From positions 1 through 64,000 of the forward strand of contig NZ_JBJQOQ010000025.1 of NCBI RefSeq assembly GCF_046036945.1: 64,000 nt of DNA, written 5' to 3'. Of the stretch, positions 30,370 to 39,461 are shown piece by piece. The position numbers were made by a program, and so were the translations under genes. Within the stretch, counting starts at the first letter, position 1, and each line of letters opens with the position of its first letter. The notes below the pieces were generated by a model. The model did no database searches and was not told where the DNA came from. It saw nothing but the letters and a program-made list of their open reading frames with translations. This DNA is from Brevibacillus_C sp046036945. GTDB taxonomy: Bacteria > Bacillota > Bacilli > Brevibacillales > Brevibacillaceae.

Positions 30370-30858
30370 ATGGAGAATGCCTTGGTTGGCGTGATTATGG
30401 GCAGCACCTCTGACTGGGAAACAATGAAAGAAGCTTGTGATATACTGGAAGAGTTGCAGATTCCGTTCGAAAAGCGGGTAGTGTCGGCACACCGCACGCC
30501 TGATTTGATGTTTCAGTACGCCGAGACAGCGAAACAGCGGGGCGTAGAGGTGATCATTGCCGGAGCCGGCGGCGCGGCGCATTTGCCGGGGATGGTGGCG
30601 GCGAAAACCGAACTGCCGGTGATCGGGGTTCCGGTGAAGTCGTCTGCCTTAAGCGGGCTTGATTCACTGCTTTCGATCGTTCAGATGCCGGGCGGAGTGC
30701 CTGTGGCTACCGTAGCGATCGGCAGGGCCGGTGCGATCAATGCCGGTTTGCTGGCGGCGCAGATCCTGGGCATCAAATATCCCGACATTCAAGAGCGCTT
30801 TGCTGCGCGCCGCGAGGCCGTTCGCCAAAAAGTACTGGAGGATAGTCAACTGCCGTGA
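30370..30858 (+). CDS. purE: N5-carboxyaminoimidazole ribonucleotide mutase (PurE, class I)
   Basis: PurE converts N5-CAIR to CAIR. The 162-residue protein has the nucleotide-binding start VIMGSTSDWETMKEA, the conserved SAHRTPDLMFQYA and the loop GAGGAAHLPGMVAA, typical of class I enzymes that work with PurK. It is the first gene of purE-purK-purB and overlaps purK by four bases (GTGA). Confidence 0.98.
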   Translation: MENALVGVIMGSTSDWETMKEACDILEELQIPFEKRVVSAHRTPDLMFQYAETAKQRGVEVIIAGAGGAAHLPGMVAAKTELPVIGVPVKSSALSGLDSLLSIVQMPGGVPVATVAIGRAGAINAGLLAAQILGIKYPDIQERFAARREAVRQKVLEDSQLP

Positions 30859-32024
30859 GTACACATCGTTCAAACAAACATGCAGATCGTATCGTAAAGC
30901 CTGGCAAGACGATCGGGCTGTTGGGCGGGGGACAGTTGGGCAGGATGATCGCTCTCGCCGGCCGGGCGATGGGTTATCGCTTTGTAACGCTGGATCCGAC
31001 GCCGGATTCGCCCAGCGGACAAGTATCTGACCGGCAGATCGTCGCTGCCTTTGACGACATCAAGGGGGCGGAGCAGCTTGCCCAGGCCTGTGATTTGATT
31101 ACCTACGAATTTGAAAATGTGGATGCGGCGGTGGCCGAGGTACTAGAATCGACGTCATTTGTTCCGCAGGGAAGCCGCCTGCTGTCCATCACGCAAAACC
31201 GGATCACGGAGAAAAGCACGATCCAGTCGCTGGGGATTCCGGTCGCCCCGTTCCGGGTCGTCGCGTCGCAGGAAGACCTGCAGGAAGCAGCAGCCGAGCT
31301 CGGCCTTCCTTGTGTGATGAAGACGGCCACGGGCGGCTACGACGGAAAGGGTCAGCGGGTGCTGCGGGACGAGAGCGAGCTGGCAGAGGCGTTTGCCGCC
31401 CTGTCGCAGCCCGGTGTTCAGTTGATCGTGGAGAAGTACATTCCGTTCGTCAAAGAACTCTCCGTCATTGCGGCGCGAAGCAGCTCCGGGGAATGCGCCG
31501 CTTTTCCGGCAGCAGAGAATATTCATCGGGAGAATATCCTGCACATGTCGATCGTCCCGGCGCGGATATCACCGCAAGTGACAGAACGGGCAGAGAAAAT
31601 CGCCCGACAGATTGCCGAAGAGCTGGATGTGATCGGTCTGATTGCCGTGGAGATGTTTTTGACCGCCGACGATCAGCTGTATGTGAATGAATTGGCTCCC
31701 CGTCCGCACAACTCCGGCCACTACAGCATGGACGCGTGCGTGACCTCCCAATTTGAGCAGCACCTTCGGGCAGTCTGCAATCTTCCGCTCGGCTCGGTCA
31801 AACTGCTTTCACCCGTGGTAATGGTAAACTTGTTGGGCGGCGATGTGGAGAAAATAGCGGAGAAGCTGGAACAACTGTCTCCTGCGTGCAAATTGCATTT
31901 GTACGGAAAACATGAAAGCAAGCCGAAGCGAAAGATGGGACATATCAACGTGCTGGCAGATACGGTAGAGGGAGCCTTGTGCATCATTAACGATCTGGGC
32001 ATCTGGGAAAAAGTGGAGGGATAG
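30855..32024 (+). CDS. purK: N5-carboxyaminoimidazole ribonucleotide synthetase (PurK)
   Basis: PurK is an ATP-grasp enzyme that carboxylates AIR with bicarbonate and ATP. The 389-residue protein shows the N-terminal GLLGGGQLGRMIALAGRAMG, the ATP-grasp core MKTATGGYDGKGQRVL and VEKYIPFVKELSV, and NELAPRPHNSGHYSMDAC near residue 280. The GTG start lies in the purE stop codon. purB begins two bases after its end. Confidence 0.98.
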   Translation: MSTHRSNKHADRIVKPGKTIGLLGGGQLGRMIALAGRAMGYRFVTLDPTPDSPSGQVSDRQIVAAFDDIKGAEQLAQACDLITYEFENVDAAVAEVLESTSFVPQGSRLLSITQNRITEKSTIQSLGIPVAPFRVVASQEDLQEAAAELGLPCVMKTATGGYDGKGQRVLRDESELAEAFAALSQPGVQLIVEKYIPFVKELSVIAARSSSGECAAFPAAENIHRENILHMSIVPARISPQVTERAEKIARQIAEELDVIGLIAVEMFLTADDQLYVNELAPRPHNSGHYSMDACVTSQFEQHLRAVCNLPLGSVKLLSPVVMVNLLGGDVEKIAEKLEQLSPACKLHLYGKHESKPKRKMGHINVLADTVEGALCIINDLGIWEKVEG

Positions 32025-32026
32025 CG

Positions 32027-33322
32027 ATGATTGAACGATATACACGGCCGGAAATGGCCGCGATCTGGACCGAAGAAAACAAGTTTCGCGCCTGGCTTGA
32101 GGTGGAGATCCTCGCCTGCGAAGCGTGGTCGAAGCTTGGAGTCATCCCCGCGGAGGACGTGCTGAAGCTGCGGGAGAAAGCGGGTTTTGACATCGAGCGG
32201 ATCTATCAAATCGAGCAGGAGACCCGCCACGATGTCGTCGCTTTCACCAGGGCGGTATCGGAGACGCTGGGCGAGGAGAAGAAGTGGGTGCACTACGGCC
32301 TGACCTCTACGGACGTCGTCGATACGGCTCTCTCCTTCCTGCTGCGGCAGGCCAACCAGATTTTGGAGCAGGATCTGGAGCGGCTGATCGCTGTATTGGC
32401 TGAGAAGGCCCGCGATTACAAAGACATCGTAATGATGGGGCGGACCCATGGCGTACACGCCGAACCGACCACGTTTGGCCTGAAAATGGCCCTCTGGCAT
32501 GAAGAGATGAAGCGCAATCTGGAGCGTTTTCGCAATGCTGCCCGAGAGGTAGCTGTCGGGAAAATCTCCGGCGCAGTCGGCACCTATGCGAACATCGATC
32601 CGTTCGTGGAGGAGTACGTGTGCGAAAAGCTGGGACTGGCCCCAGCCCCGATCTCCACGCAGACGCTGCAGCGGGACCGGCACGCCCAGTACATGGCGAC
32701 GCTGGCGCTGATCGCGACCTCTTTGGACAAGTTTGCGACGGAAATTCGCGCCCTGCAAAAGAGCGAGATGCGCGAAGTGGAAGAGCCCTTTGCCAAGGGA
32801 CAAAAAGGTTCGTCAGCCATGCCGCACAAGCGCAATCCGATCGGCTGCGAAAACATCTCAGGCCTGTCGAGGGTGATCCGCGGCCATATGCTGTCCGCTT
32901 ACGAGAACGTACCGCTCTGGCATGAGCGGGACATATCCCATTCCTCAGTCGAGCGGGTCATCCTGCCGGACGCGACGCAATTGCTCAATTACATGTTGAA
33001 CCGCTTTACCAACATCGTGAAAAACCTGACCGTCTTCCCGGAAAACATGAAGCGCAATATGGACCGGACTTTCGGGTTGATCTACTCGCAGCAGGTTTTG
33101 CTGAAGCTGATCGACAAAGGGCTGTCCCGCGAGCAGGCATACGATACCGTTCAGCCCCGAGCGATGCAGGCTTGGGAAGAGCAGCGTTCGTTTCGGGAGA
33201 TTATCGGTTCGGATGAAACGGTCAAGTCGCTGCTTACACCGGAGGAACTGGACGACTGCTTCGATTACCGCTACCACCTGAAATACGTGGACACGATTTT
33301 TAAACGTCTCGGATTGCTGTAA
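32027..33322 (+). CDS. purB: Adenylosuccinate lyase
   Basis: PurB cleaves SAICAR to AICAR and adenylosuccinate to AMP, releasing fumarate. The 431-residue protein has the fumarase/lyase signature GSSAMPHKRNPIGCENISGL (about residue 262). It also has TSTDVVDTALSF with GRTHGVHAEPTTFG, which contribute catalytic His and Ser/Thr residues. It ends the purEKB unit and is followed by a terminator. Confidence 0.98.
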   Translation: MIERYTRPEMAAIWTEENKFRAWLEVEILACEAWSKLGVIPAEDVLKLREKAGFDIERIYQIEQETRHDVVAFTRAVSETLGEEKKWVHYGLTSTDVVDTALSFLLRQANQILEQDLERLIAVLAEKARDYKDIVMMGRTHGVHAEPTTFGLKMALWHEEMKRNLERFRNAAREVAVGKISGAVGTYANIDPFVEEYVCEKLGLAPAPISTQTLQRDRHAQYMATLALIATSLDKFATEIRALQKSEMREVEEPFAKGQKGSSAMPHKRNPIGCENISGLSRVIRGHMLSAYENVPLWHERDISHSSVERVILPDATQLLNYMLNRFTNIVKNLTVFPENMKRNMDRTFGLIYSQQVLLKLIDKGLSREQAYDTVQPRAMQAWEEQRSFREIIGSDETVKSLLTPEELDDCFDYRYHLKYVDTIFKRLGLL

Positions 33323-33331
33323 AAATAGTAC

Positions 33332-33379
33332 AAAGCGCACTTCGCTTGGCACAAAGTCAAACGGAGTGCGCTTTTTTTT
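33332..33379 (+). terminator. Terminator of purEKB
   Basis: AAAGCGCACT pairs with AGTGCGCTTT across a 23-nt loop, followed by a run of T. It separates purB from the purC unit. Confidence 0.85.
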
Positions 33380-33434
33380 GTATCCCCTTTTTCATAAAAA
33401 AGGAGCGCCGGAAAAGCGCCCAAAGTTTTGCTTA

Positions 33435-33869
33435 TTAAACAGTTTGTCTTTGTCTGATCGCCAAGGCGCTGAATGAGACAGGTCCTACGACCTCTGCTGT
33501 CGTGCCGGCAGCGGCATTTTCAGCAGTCAGGCGGTATACATGTGTTCCCGCTGTCAGGTTGAAATCAATCGCCTGGAAAGTAATGGCGTAATTTTGCTCG
33601 GAGCCGGCCGATTCCACCCCTTGCCGCGTTCTGAAGATTTCTCTCCCGTCGCGGAAGATGCGGAAGACGATTTGGGCGATGCCGGTAACTCCTCGTACGC
33701 CAACCGTCCCAATCAATTCCACTTTGTTTCTTCGAGCAGCAGTCGGGATCGTCACGCGCAGGGTGGCCAGTCGAACCCTCTTGGGGCTGCGGGGAATAAC
33801 GAATGCAGTCGCTGTGTTAAAAGTGCGGCGAGGCTGTACCGCTCTGTAATCAAGAACTCGTGCACGCAT
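33435..33869 (-). CDS. Exosporium/spore surface protein, ExsC-like
   Basis: The 144-residue protein is all-beta in character, with PKRVRLATLRVTIP, VELIGTVGVRGVTGIAQIVF, QNYAITFQAIDFNLTAGTHV and a C-terminal EVVGPVSFSALAI. It resembles ExsC-type exosporium proteins and jelly-roll domains of BclA/ExsF partners, as far as I can recall them. It has no signal peptide, as expected for a mother-cell protein assembled on the spore. ATG 33869 follows GGGAGGTG. It is transcribed against the pur genes between purB and purC, which suggests insertion into an originally continuous purine cluster. Confidence 0.6.
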   Translation of the reverse strand: MRARVLDYRAVQPRRTFNTATAFVIPRSPKRVRLATLRVTIPTAARRNKVELIGTVGVRGVTGIAQIVFRIFRDGREIFRTRQGVESAGSEQNYAITFQAIDFNLTAGTHVYRLTAENAAAGTTAEVVGPVSFSALAIRQRQTV

Positions 33870-34023
33870 GGTTTCACCTCCCTTTGTTTGATACAGCAAA
33901 GTATGAAAATCCGGAGAAGATGCTTGGACAAAACGCCAGTAGTTGGAGAAAAATAGACAATCTTATGCGTACAAATGTGTCGCTTACGCCATTTTAGTGA
34001 GGATGGGGAGCAAAAGAGGGGGT

Positions 34024-34068
34024 AATTCCGAACGTTTGTCGAATGGATGAATGATTTTATTCGTTGAT
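34024..34068 (+). promoter_or_regulatory. PurBox pair 1 upstream of purC
   Basis: AATTCCGAACGTT (CGAA 34029-34032) and TTATTCGTTGAT (TTCG 34060-34063) lie 27 nt apart. TTGATA, a plausible -35, follows immediately. Confidence 0.75.
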
Positions 34069-34113
34069 AAACACGTATGTTTATGTTTAAATTAGATTGT
34101 AATGTTCGTCAAT
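34069..34113 (+). promoter_or_regulatory. PurBox-like pair 2 and promoter region upstream of purC
   Basis: A second pair has CGTA at 34074-34077 and TTCG at 34105-34108, again 27 nt apart. From CGTA to AATAAC the 43-nt segment aligns without gaps with the one upstream of purH. A TGTAAT -10-like element overlaps the right half. Confidence 0.6.
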
Positions 34114-34157
34114 AACTTTGATATCGAATCGTTTGCCTGAAGAAAGGGGACTCCGTT

Positions 34158-34877
34158 GTGGAAAAACGGGAACAACTCTATGAAGGAAAGGCGAAAAGGG
34201 TTTTTCGGACTTCCGAACCAGATGTCTATTGGGTGGAGTACAAAGACGACGCGACCGCCTTTAACGGTGAAAAAAAAGGACAGATCGCGGGCAAGGGTGA
34301 GTTGAACAACCGCATCAGTTCGATCTTCTTTACGATGCTGAAGGAACGAGGGATTGACAATCACTTCATCCGGACGCTGTCGGCAACGGAACAATTGGTT
34401 CGTCAGGTGCAAATTATTCCGATTGAAGTGGTAGTGCGTAACATCGCTGCCGGCTCGCTTGCCAAACGGCTCGGCTTTGCCGAAGGAACAGCACTCAAAC
34501 AGCCGGTGGTGGAGTTTTACTATAAAAATGACGAGTTGGGTGATCCGCTGATCAACAACTCGCACGCCAGGATTCTCGGGATTGCCGACGATGCCGATCT
34601 GGCTGTGTTGGAGTCGATCGGACTTAAGGTAAACGAGATTTTAAAAACGTATCTCGCCGAAAGAAATGTCATTCTGGTCGACTTCAAGCTGGAGTTCGGC
34701 ACGACGTCCGACGGAAACATCCTGCTGGCGGACGAGATTTCGCCGGACACCTGCCGGTTTTGGGATATGGAGACAAAAGAGAAATTGGATAAAGACCGCT
34801 TCCGCCGCGATCTCGGCGGTGTGGAAGAAGCCTATCAAGAAATGCTGCGCCGTTTAGGAGGGGAATTGCATGTGTAA
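34158..34877 (+). CDS. purC: SAICAR synthetase
   Basis: PurC joins CAIR and aspartate using ATP. The 239-residue protein begins with EQLYEGKAKRVF and contains IPIEVVVRNIAAGSL, EFGTTSDGNILLADEISPDT and CRFWD, the family signatures. The GTG start is seven bases after AAAGGGGA. It opens the purCSQLFMN unit and overlaps purS by eight bases. Confidence 0.98.
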   Translation: MEKREQLYEGKAKRVFRTSEPDVYWVEYKDDATAFNGEKKGQIAGKGELNNRISSIFFTMLKERGIDNHFIRTLSATEQLVRQVQIIPIEVVVRNIAAGSLAKRLGFAEGTALKQPVVEFYYKNDELGDPLINNSHARILGIADDADLAVLESIGLKVNEILKTYLAERNVILVDFKLEFGTTSDGNILLADEISPDTCRFWDMETKEKLDKDRFRRDLGGVEEAYQEMLRRLGGELHV

Positions 34878-35118
34878 AGCAGTTGTTTACGTGACGCTCC
34901 GGGAAAGTGTCCTCGATCCGCAAGGGCATGCCGTGCAAGGATCGCTTCACACATTGGGATTTGACGAAGTAAAAGAGGTGCGGATCGGCAAGTACATGGA
35001 AGTGGTGCTCGATACCGCAGACCGCAAGCAGGCTGAAGAACGGGTGCGTCAGATGTGCGAAAAGCTTTTGGCTAACACCGTCATTGAAGATTACCGTTTT
35101 GAGATCGTGGAGGGCTGA
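34870..35118 (+). CDS. purS: FGAM synthase subunit PurS
   Basis: PurS is the small bridging subunit that joins PurQ and PurL in the FGAM synthase complex of Gram-positive bacteria. The 82-residue protein has the pattern VTLRESVLDPQGHAVQGSLH followed by GFDEVKEVRIGKYMEV. Its start overlaps the purC end and purQ follows after three bases. Confidence 0.97.
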   Translation: MCKAVVYVTLRESVLDPQGHAVQGSLHTLGFDEVKEVRIGKYMEVVLDTADRKQAEERVRQMCEKLLANTVIEDYRFEIVEG

Positions 35119-35121
35119 GCG

Positions 35122-35814
35122 ATGCGTGTAGCTGTCATTGTCTTTCCGGGATCCAACGCCGATGTGGACATGTTCAATGCGGTAGAGGATATTATGGGGG
35201 GGTCTGTCGAGTACGTCTGGCACAGCACTACCGATCTTTCTTCGTACGATGTCATCTTGCTGCCCGGCGGTTTTTCCTACGGCGATTACCTTCGCTGCGG
35301 GGCTATCGCCCGGTTTTCTCCCGTGATGGAGCAGGTAGTCAAGGCGGCAGAAGCGGGCAAATTGGTCATGGGGGTGTGCAACGGTTTTCAGATTCTCTTG
35401 GAAGCGGGATTGCTCCCAGGCGCCATGCTGCGCAACGACTCGCTGAAATTCCGCTGCAAGCTCTCGAAGCTGCGGGTCGCCAGCAATGCCACGCCGTTTA
35501 CGCGGGATTATGCAGCCGGCGAAGTGATTGAAATCCCGATCGCCCACGGGGAAGGAAACTACTTTTGTGACGAGGCAACCTTGGCCAGGCTGCAGACGAA
35601 CGGTCAAATCGTCTTTCGCTATGAGGGGGAGAACCCGAACGGATCGATCGACGACATCGCCGGCATCGTGAATGAGGCAGGAAACGTCCTTGGCATGATG
35701 CCCCATCCGGAGCGGGCTGTGCACGAATGGATGAGTTCAGCCGACGGGAAACGCATTTTCACCTCAATTTTGACGACTTGGAGGGAAAGAAACAGTGCCA
35801 CAACTCACGCATAA
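35122..35814 (+). CDS. purQ: FGAM synthase glutaminase subunit PurQ
   Basis: PurQ releases ammonia from glutamine for PurL. The 230-residue class I amidotransferase has the nucleophile Cys in LVMGVCNGFQILLEAGLLPG, and a catalytic His and Glu in MMPHPERAV. The N-terminal VIVFPGSNADVDM is typical. It overlaps the purL start by 20 bases. Confidence 0.98.
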   Translation: MRVAVIVFPGSNADVDMFNAVEDIMGGSVEYVWHSTTDLSSYDVILLPGGFSYGDYLRCGAIARFSPVMEQVVKAAEAGKLVMGVCNGFQILLEAGLLPGAMLRNDSLKFRCKLSKLRVASNATPFTRDYAAGEVIEIPIAHGEGNYFCDEATLARLQTNGQIVFRYEGENPNGSIDDIAGIVNEAGNVLGMMPHPERAVHEWMSSADGKRIFTSILTTWRERNSATTHA

Positions 35815-38035
35815 GGAACCGACGCCAGCACAGATCGCCGAGCAGCGCCTGTACGCCGACATGGGATTGACGGACGAAGAGTACAGCCGTGTCGTGGAAT
35901 TGCTCGGGCGTCAGCCGAATTGGACGGAAACGGGGTTGTACAGCGTCATGTGGTCGGAGCACTGCTCCTACAAAAACTCCAAGCCCGTTCTGCGCCGTTT
36001 TCCGACTAAGGGACCGCGCGTCCTGCAGGGACCGGGTGAAGGAGCGGGAATCGTAGACATCGGCGACAGTCAGGCTGTCGTGTTTAAAATTGAGAGCCAC
36101 AACCACCCGTCCGCGATTGAGCCTTACCAGGGGGCGGCGACGGGAGTAGGGGGAATCGTCCGCGACGTCTTCTCCATGGGCGCGCGTCCGATCGCTTTGC
36201 TCAACTCGCTTCGCTTTGGTGAACTGGAGTCGCCGCGGGTCAAATATTTGTTTGAAAACGTCGTTGCCGGAATCGGCGGATACGGCAACTGCATCGGAAT
36301 TCCGACGGTGGGCGGCGAGGTCCAGTTTGATCCGACCTATGAAGGAAATCCGCTGGTCAACGCCATGTGTGTCGGCCTGCTTGATCACGGCCAAATTCAA
36401 AAAGGCGTTGCGAAGGGAATCGGCAACCCGGTGATCTACGCGGGCGCCAGCACGGGCCGCGACGGCATCCACGGGGCCACCTTTGCCTCGGAGGAGCTGA
36501 ACGAGCAATCGGAGAAGAAGCGGCCTGCTGTTCAGGTAGGCGACCCGTTTATGGAAAAGCTGCTCTTGGAAGCGTGCCTCGAGCTGATCGAAACGGGAGC
36601 AGTCGTCGGCATCCAAGACATGGGAGCGGCCGGACTCACTTCTTCCAGTGCCGAGATGGCGTCCAAGGCAGGCAACGGCATTGAGCTCAACCTCGACCTC
36701 GTTCCGCAGCGGGAGCAGGGGATGACGCCGTACGAGATGATGCTGTCCGAGTCCCAGGAGCGGATGCTGGTCGTCGTGGAAAAGGGTCGGGAACAGGAAG
36801 TGAAGGCGATCTTTGACAAGTGGGGGCTGCATTCGGCTGTCGTCGGCCGCGTTACCGATGACGGGATGCTGCGCTTGCTTCATCAGGGCGAAGTGGCAGC
36901 CAACGTACCCGTTGACAGCTTGGCGGAGGATGCGCCGGTTTACCATAAACCATCATCTGTTCCAGCTTATTACATTAAAAACGAATCGATTGATACGACT
37001 GACCTGCCGGTGCCGCAAGACCTGGGCGAAACGCTGAAACAAATCCTCGCCCAGCCGACGGTGGCCAGCAAGGCTTGGGTATATGAGCAGTACGATCACA
37101 TCGTCCGCGCTTCTACATCGGTCAAGCCGGGATCGGACGCGGCCGTGGTGATGATCCGCGGCACTCGCAAAGCGCTGGCGATGAGTACGGATTGCAACGG
37201 GCGCTACGTCTACCTCGATCCCGAGACAGGCGGGGCGATCGCCGTCGCGGAGGCAGCGCGTAACGTCGTCTGTGCCGGTGCAGAGCCGCTTGCCGTTACG
37301 GATTGCCTCAACTTCGGCAGCCCGGATAAGCCGGAGGTGTTCTGGCAATTTGAAAAAGCCGTCGACGGCATGAGCGCGGCTTGCCAGGCATTGAATGCGC
37401 CGGTCATCGGCGGGAACGTTTCCTTTTACAACGAGCGGAGCGGGGACGCGATCTACCCAACTCCGGTAGTCGGGATGGTCGGCCTGATCACCGATATCGA
37501 ACATATCACGACACAGCACTTCAAGCGGGAAGGCGATGTCATCCTGCTCCTCGGCGAGACCTTCGCAGAGCTGGGCGGCAGCGAGTATCAGAAAATGGTC
37601 CTGGGCCGGATCGCAGGCCGCCCGCCGCAGCTCGACCTGAAGAAAGAGGCCGCGCTGCAGCAGATGGTCCTGGAGGCCATTCGCGCCGGATTGATCCAAT
37701 CGGCTCACGATTTGTCGGAAGGCGGTCTGGCCGCCGGGCTCGCGGAGTGCTGCTTTGGAGCGGATCTGGGAGCCGAGATCACGGTGGAGACCGAGTTGCG
37801 TCCTGATGTGGCGCTGTTCAGTGAATCGCAATCCCGCATCGTCGTCAGCGCCAGCCCCGAACACGCCGCAGCGATCCTCGCGATGGCGGAAAAATACGGG
37901 GTTCCGGCGAAGGAGATCGGAAAGATTGGCGGTGAACGGTTCGTCCTCAAGGTCAATGCACGCGATGCTGTTGATGCGCCGCTGGCTGAGCTGAAAGCGG
38001 CTTGGAAGGATGCGATTCCATGCTTGATCGGATGA
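35795..38035 (+). CDS. purL: FGAM synthase large subunit PurL (short form)
   Basis: PurL makes FGAM from FGAR, ATP and PurQ-derived ammonia. The 746-residue protein is the small form that needs PurS and PurQ. It has two repeated AIRS-like halves with SEHCSYKNSKPVLRRFPT, ESHNHPSAIEPYQGAATGVG, GIQDMGAAGLTSSSAEMASK and QSAHDLSEGGLAAGLAECCF. Start GTG 35795 follows GAGGGA. It overlaps purF by 16 bases. Confidence 0.98.
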   Translation: MPQLTHKEPTPAQIAEQRLYADMGLTDEEYSRVVELLGRQPNWTETGLYSVMWSEHCSYKNSKPVLRRFPTKGPRVLQGPGEGAGIVDIGDSQAVVFKIESHNHPSAIEPYQGAATGVGGIVRDVFSMGARPIALLNSLRFGELESPRVKYLFENVVAGIGGYGNCIGIPTVGGEVQFDPTYEGNPLVNAMCVGLLDHGQIQKGVAKGIGNPVIYAGASTGRDGIHGATFASEELNEQSEKKRPAVQVGDPFMEKLLLEACLELIETGAVVGIQDMGAAGLTSSSAEMASKAGNGIELNLDLVPQREQGMTPYEMMLSESQERMLVVVEKGREQEVKAIFDKWGLHSAVVGRVTDDGMLRLLHQGEVAANVPVDSLAEDAPVYHKPSSVPAYYIKNESIDTTDLPVPQDLGETLKQILAQPTVASKAWVYEQYDHIVRASTSVKPGSDAAVVMIRGTRKALAMSTDCNGRYVYLDPETGGAIAVAEAARNVVCAGAEPLAVTDCLNFGSPDKPEVFWQFEKAVDGMSAACQALNAPVIGGNVSFYNERSGDAIYPTPVVGMVGLITDIEHITTQHFKREGDVILLLGETFAELGGSEYQKMVLGRIAGRPPQLDLKKEAALQQMVLEAIRAGLIQSAHDLSEGGLAAGLAECCFGADLGAEITVETELRPDVALFSESQSRIVVSASPEHAAAILAMAEKYGVPAKEIGKIGGERFVLKVNARDAVDAPLAELKAAWKDAIPCLIG

Positions 38036-39438
38036 TTTGGGACAAATTGAATGAAGAATGCGGCGTATTTGGCATATACGACCACGGCGAAGCGGCCCCG
38101 CTCACCTACCTGGGGCTGCACGCCCTGCAGCACCGGGGCCAGGAGAGCGCCGGGATGTGCTCCTCCGACGGGGAAAAGTGGTATAAGCACCGCGGTATGG
38201 GCCTAGTCAGCGAAGCGTTTGGCAAGGCGGATATGGCCAAGTTTCGCGGCCACATCGCGATTGGCCACACCCGGTACACAACGGCAGGTTCGAGCAAGAT
38301 CGAAAACGCTCAGCCGCTGTTTTTCCGCTACGCCCACGGCAGCATGGCGGTCGCCCACAACGGCAATCTGGTTAATGCTTCTGTCATCCGCAGGGATTTG
38401 GAAGAAAAAGGGTCGATTTTTCAGACGACCAGCGATACCGAAGTGATCGCCCACCTGATCGCTCGATCAAAGAGCAAGGATCTGCCTAGCGCGGTCAAAG
38501 AAGCGCTGCAGCAGATCAAGGGGGCATACGCCTTATTAGTGATGAACGAACGACAACTGGTGATCGCGCTCGATCCCAACGGCTTGCGGCCGCTGTCGCT
38601 CGGCCGGTTGGGCGACGCGGTCTGCGTCGCCTCGGAGACCTGTGCGTTTGATATCATCGGCGCCGAGTACTGGCGGGAAGTGGAACCGGGCGAATTGATC
38701 GTCATTGACGAGGAAGGCGTGACTTCCAGCAAGTTTACCAAGAAAGCGGAGCGCTCCATCTGCACGTTCGAGTACATTTATTTCGCACGGCCGGACAGCG
38801 ATATTGACGGCATCAACGTTCACATGGCCCGCAAGCGGCTGGGCAAGCAGTTGGCCCTTGAGGCGCCGGTGCAGGCCGACGTCGTGACAGGTGTGCCTGA
38901 CTCCAGCATTTCTGCGGCAATTGGTTTTGCAGAAGCGACCAGCATCCCGTACGAGCTGGGATTGGTGAAGAACCGTTACGTCGGCCGTACGTTTATCCAG
39001 CCGACACAGGAGCTCCGCGAGCGCGGCGTCCACCTGAAGCTGTCAGCCGTACGCAAAGTGGTGGAAGGCAAGCGTGTCGTCATGATCGACGATTCGATTG
39101 TTCGCGGCACGACGAGCGGGCGTATCGTGGGCATGCTCCGGGAAGCGGGAGCAGCGGAAGTGCATGTCCGAATCAGTTCGCCGCCGGTGATGAATCCTTG
39201 TTTTTACGGGATCGATACCTCGACGCGAGAAGAGTTGATCGCAGCCACCAAGTCAGTGGAAGAGATCCGGCAACTGATCGGCGCCGATTCGCTTTCCTTT
39301 TTATCGGTTGAAGGTATGCTGGAGGCGATCGGGCGCAGCGACAAGACGGCCAGCCGCGGCCATTGTCTCGCCTGCTTCAACGGACAGTACCCGACGGAAA
39401 TTCAGTTTGAGGGAGCACTTCCAGCGGAAAAGTGCTGA
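38020..39438 (+). CDS. purF: Amidophosphoribosyltransferase
   Basis: PurF commits PRPP to purine synthesis. The 472-residue protein has a short propeptide, MLDRMIWDKLNEE, before the catalytic Cys of CGVFGIYDH, as in the B. subtilis enzyme. The glutaminase block HRGQESAGMCSSDG and the PRPP-binding VVMIDDSIVRGTTSGRI are present. Cysteines for the 4Fe-4S cluster lie in NPCFYGI and RGHCLACF. ATG 38020 is nine bases after GAAGGA. Confidence 0.98.
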   Translation: MLDRMIWDKLNEECGVFGIYDHGEAAPLTYLGLHALQHRGQESAGMCSSDGEKWYKHRGMGLVSEAFGKADMAKFRGHIAIGHTRYTTAGSSKIENAQPLFFRYAHGSMAVAHNGNLVNASVIRRDLEEKGSIFQTTSDTEVIAHLIARSKSKDLPSAVKEALQQIKGAYALLVMNERQLVIALDPNGLRPLSLGRLGDAVCVASETCAFDIIGAEYWREVEPGELIVIDEEGVTSSKFTKKAERSICTFEYIYFARPDSDIDGINVHMARKRLGKQLALEAPVQADVVTGVPDSSISAAIGFAEATSIPYELGLVKNRYVGRTFIQPTQELRERGVHLKLSAVRKVVEGKRVVMIDDSIVRGTTSGRIVGMLREAGAAEVHVRISSPPVMNPCFYGIDTSTREELIAATKSVEEIRQLIGADSLSFLSVEGMLEAIGRSDKTASRGHCLACFNGQYPTEIQFEGALPAEKC

Positions 39439-39461
39439 GAAACAGCTAGGGAGGAAAAGTC

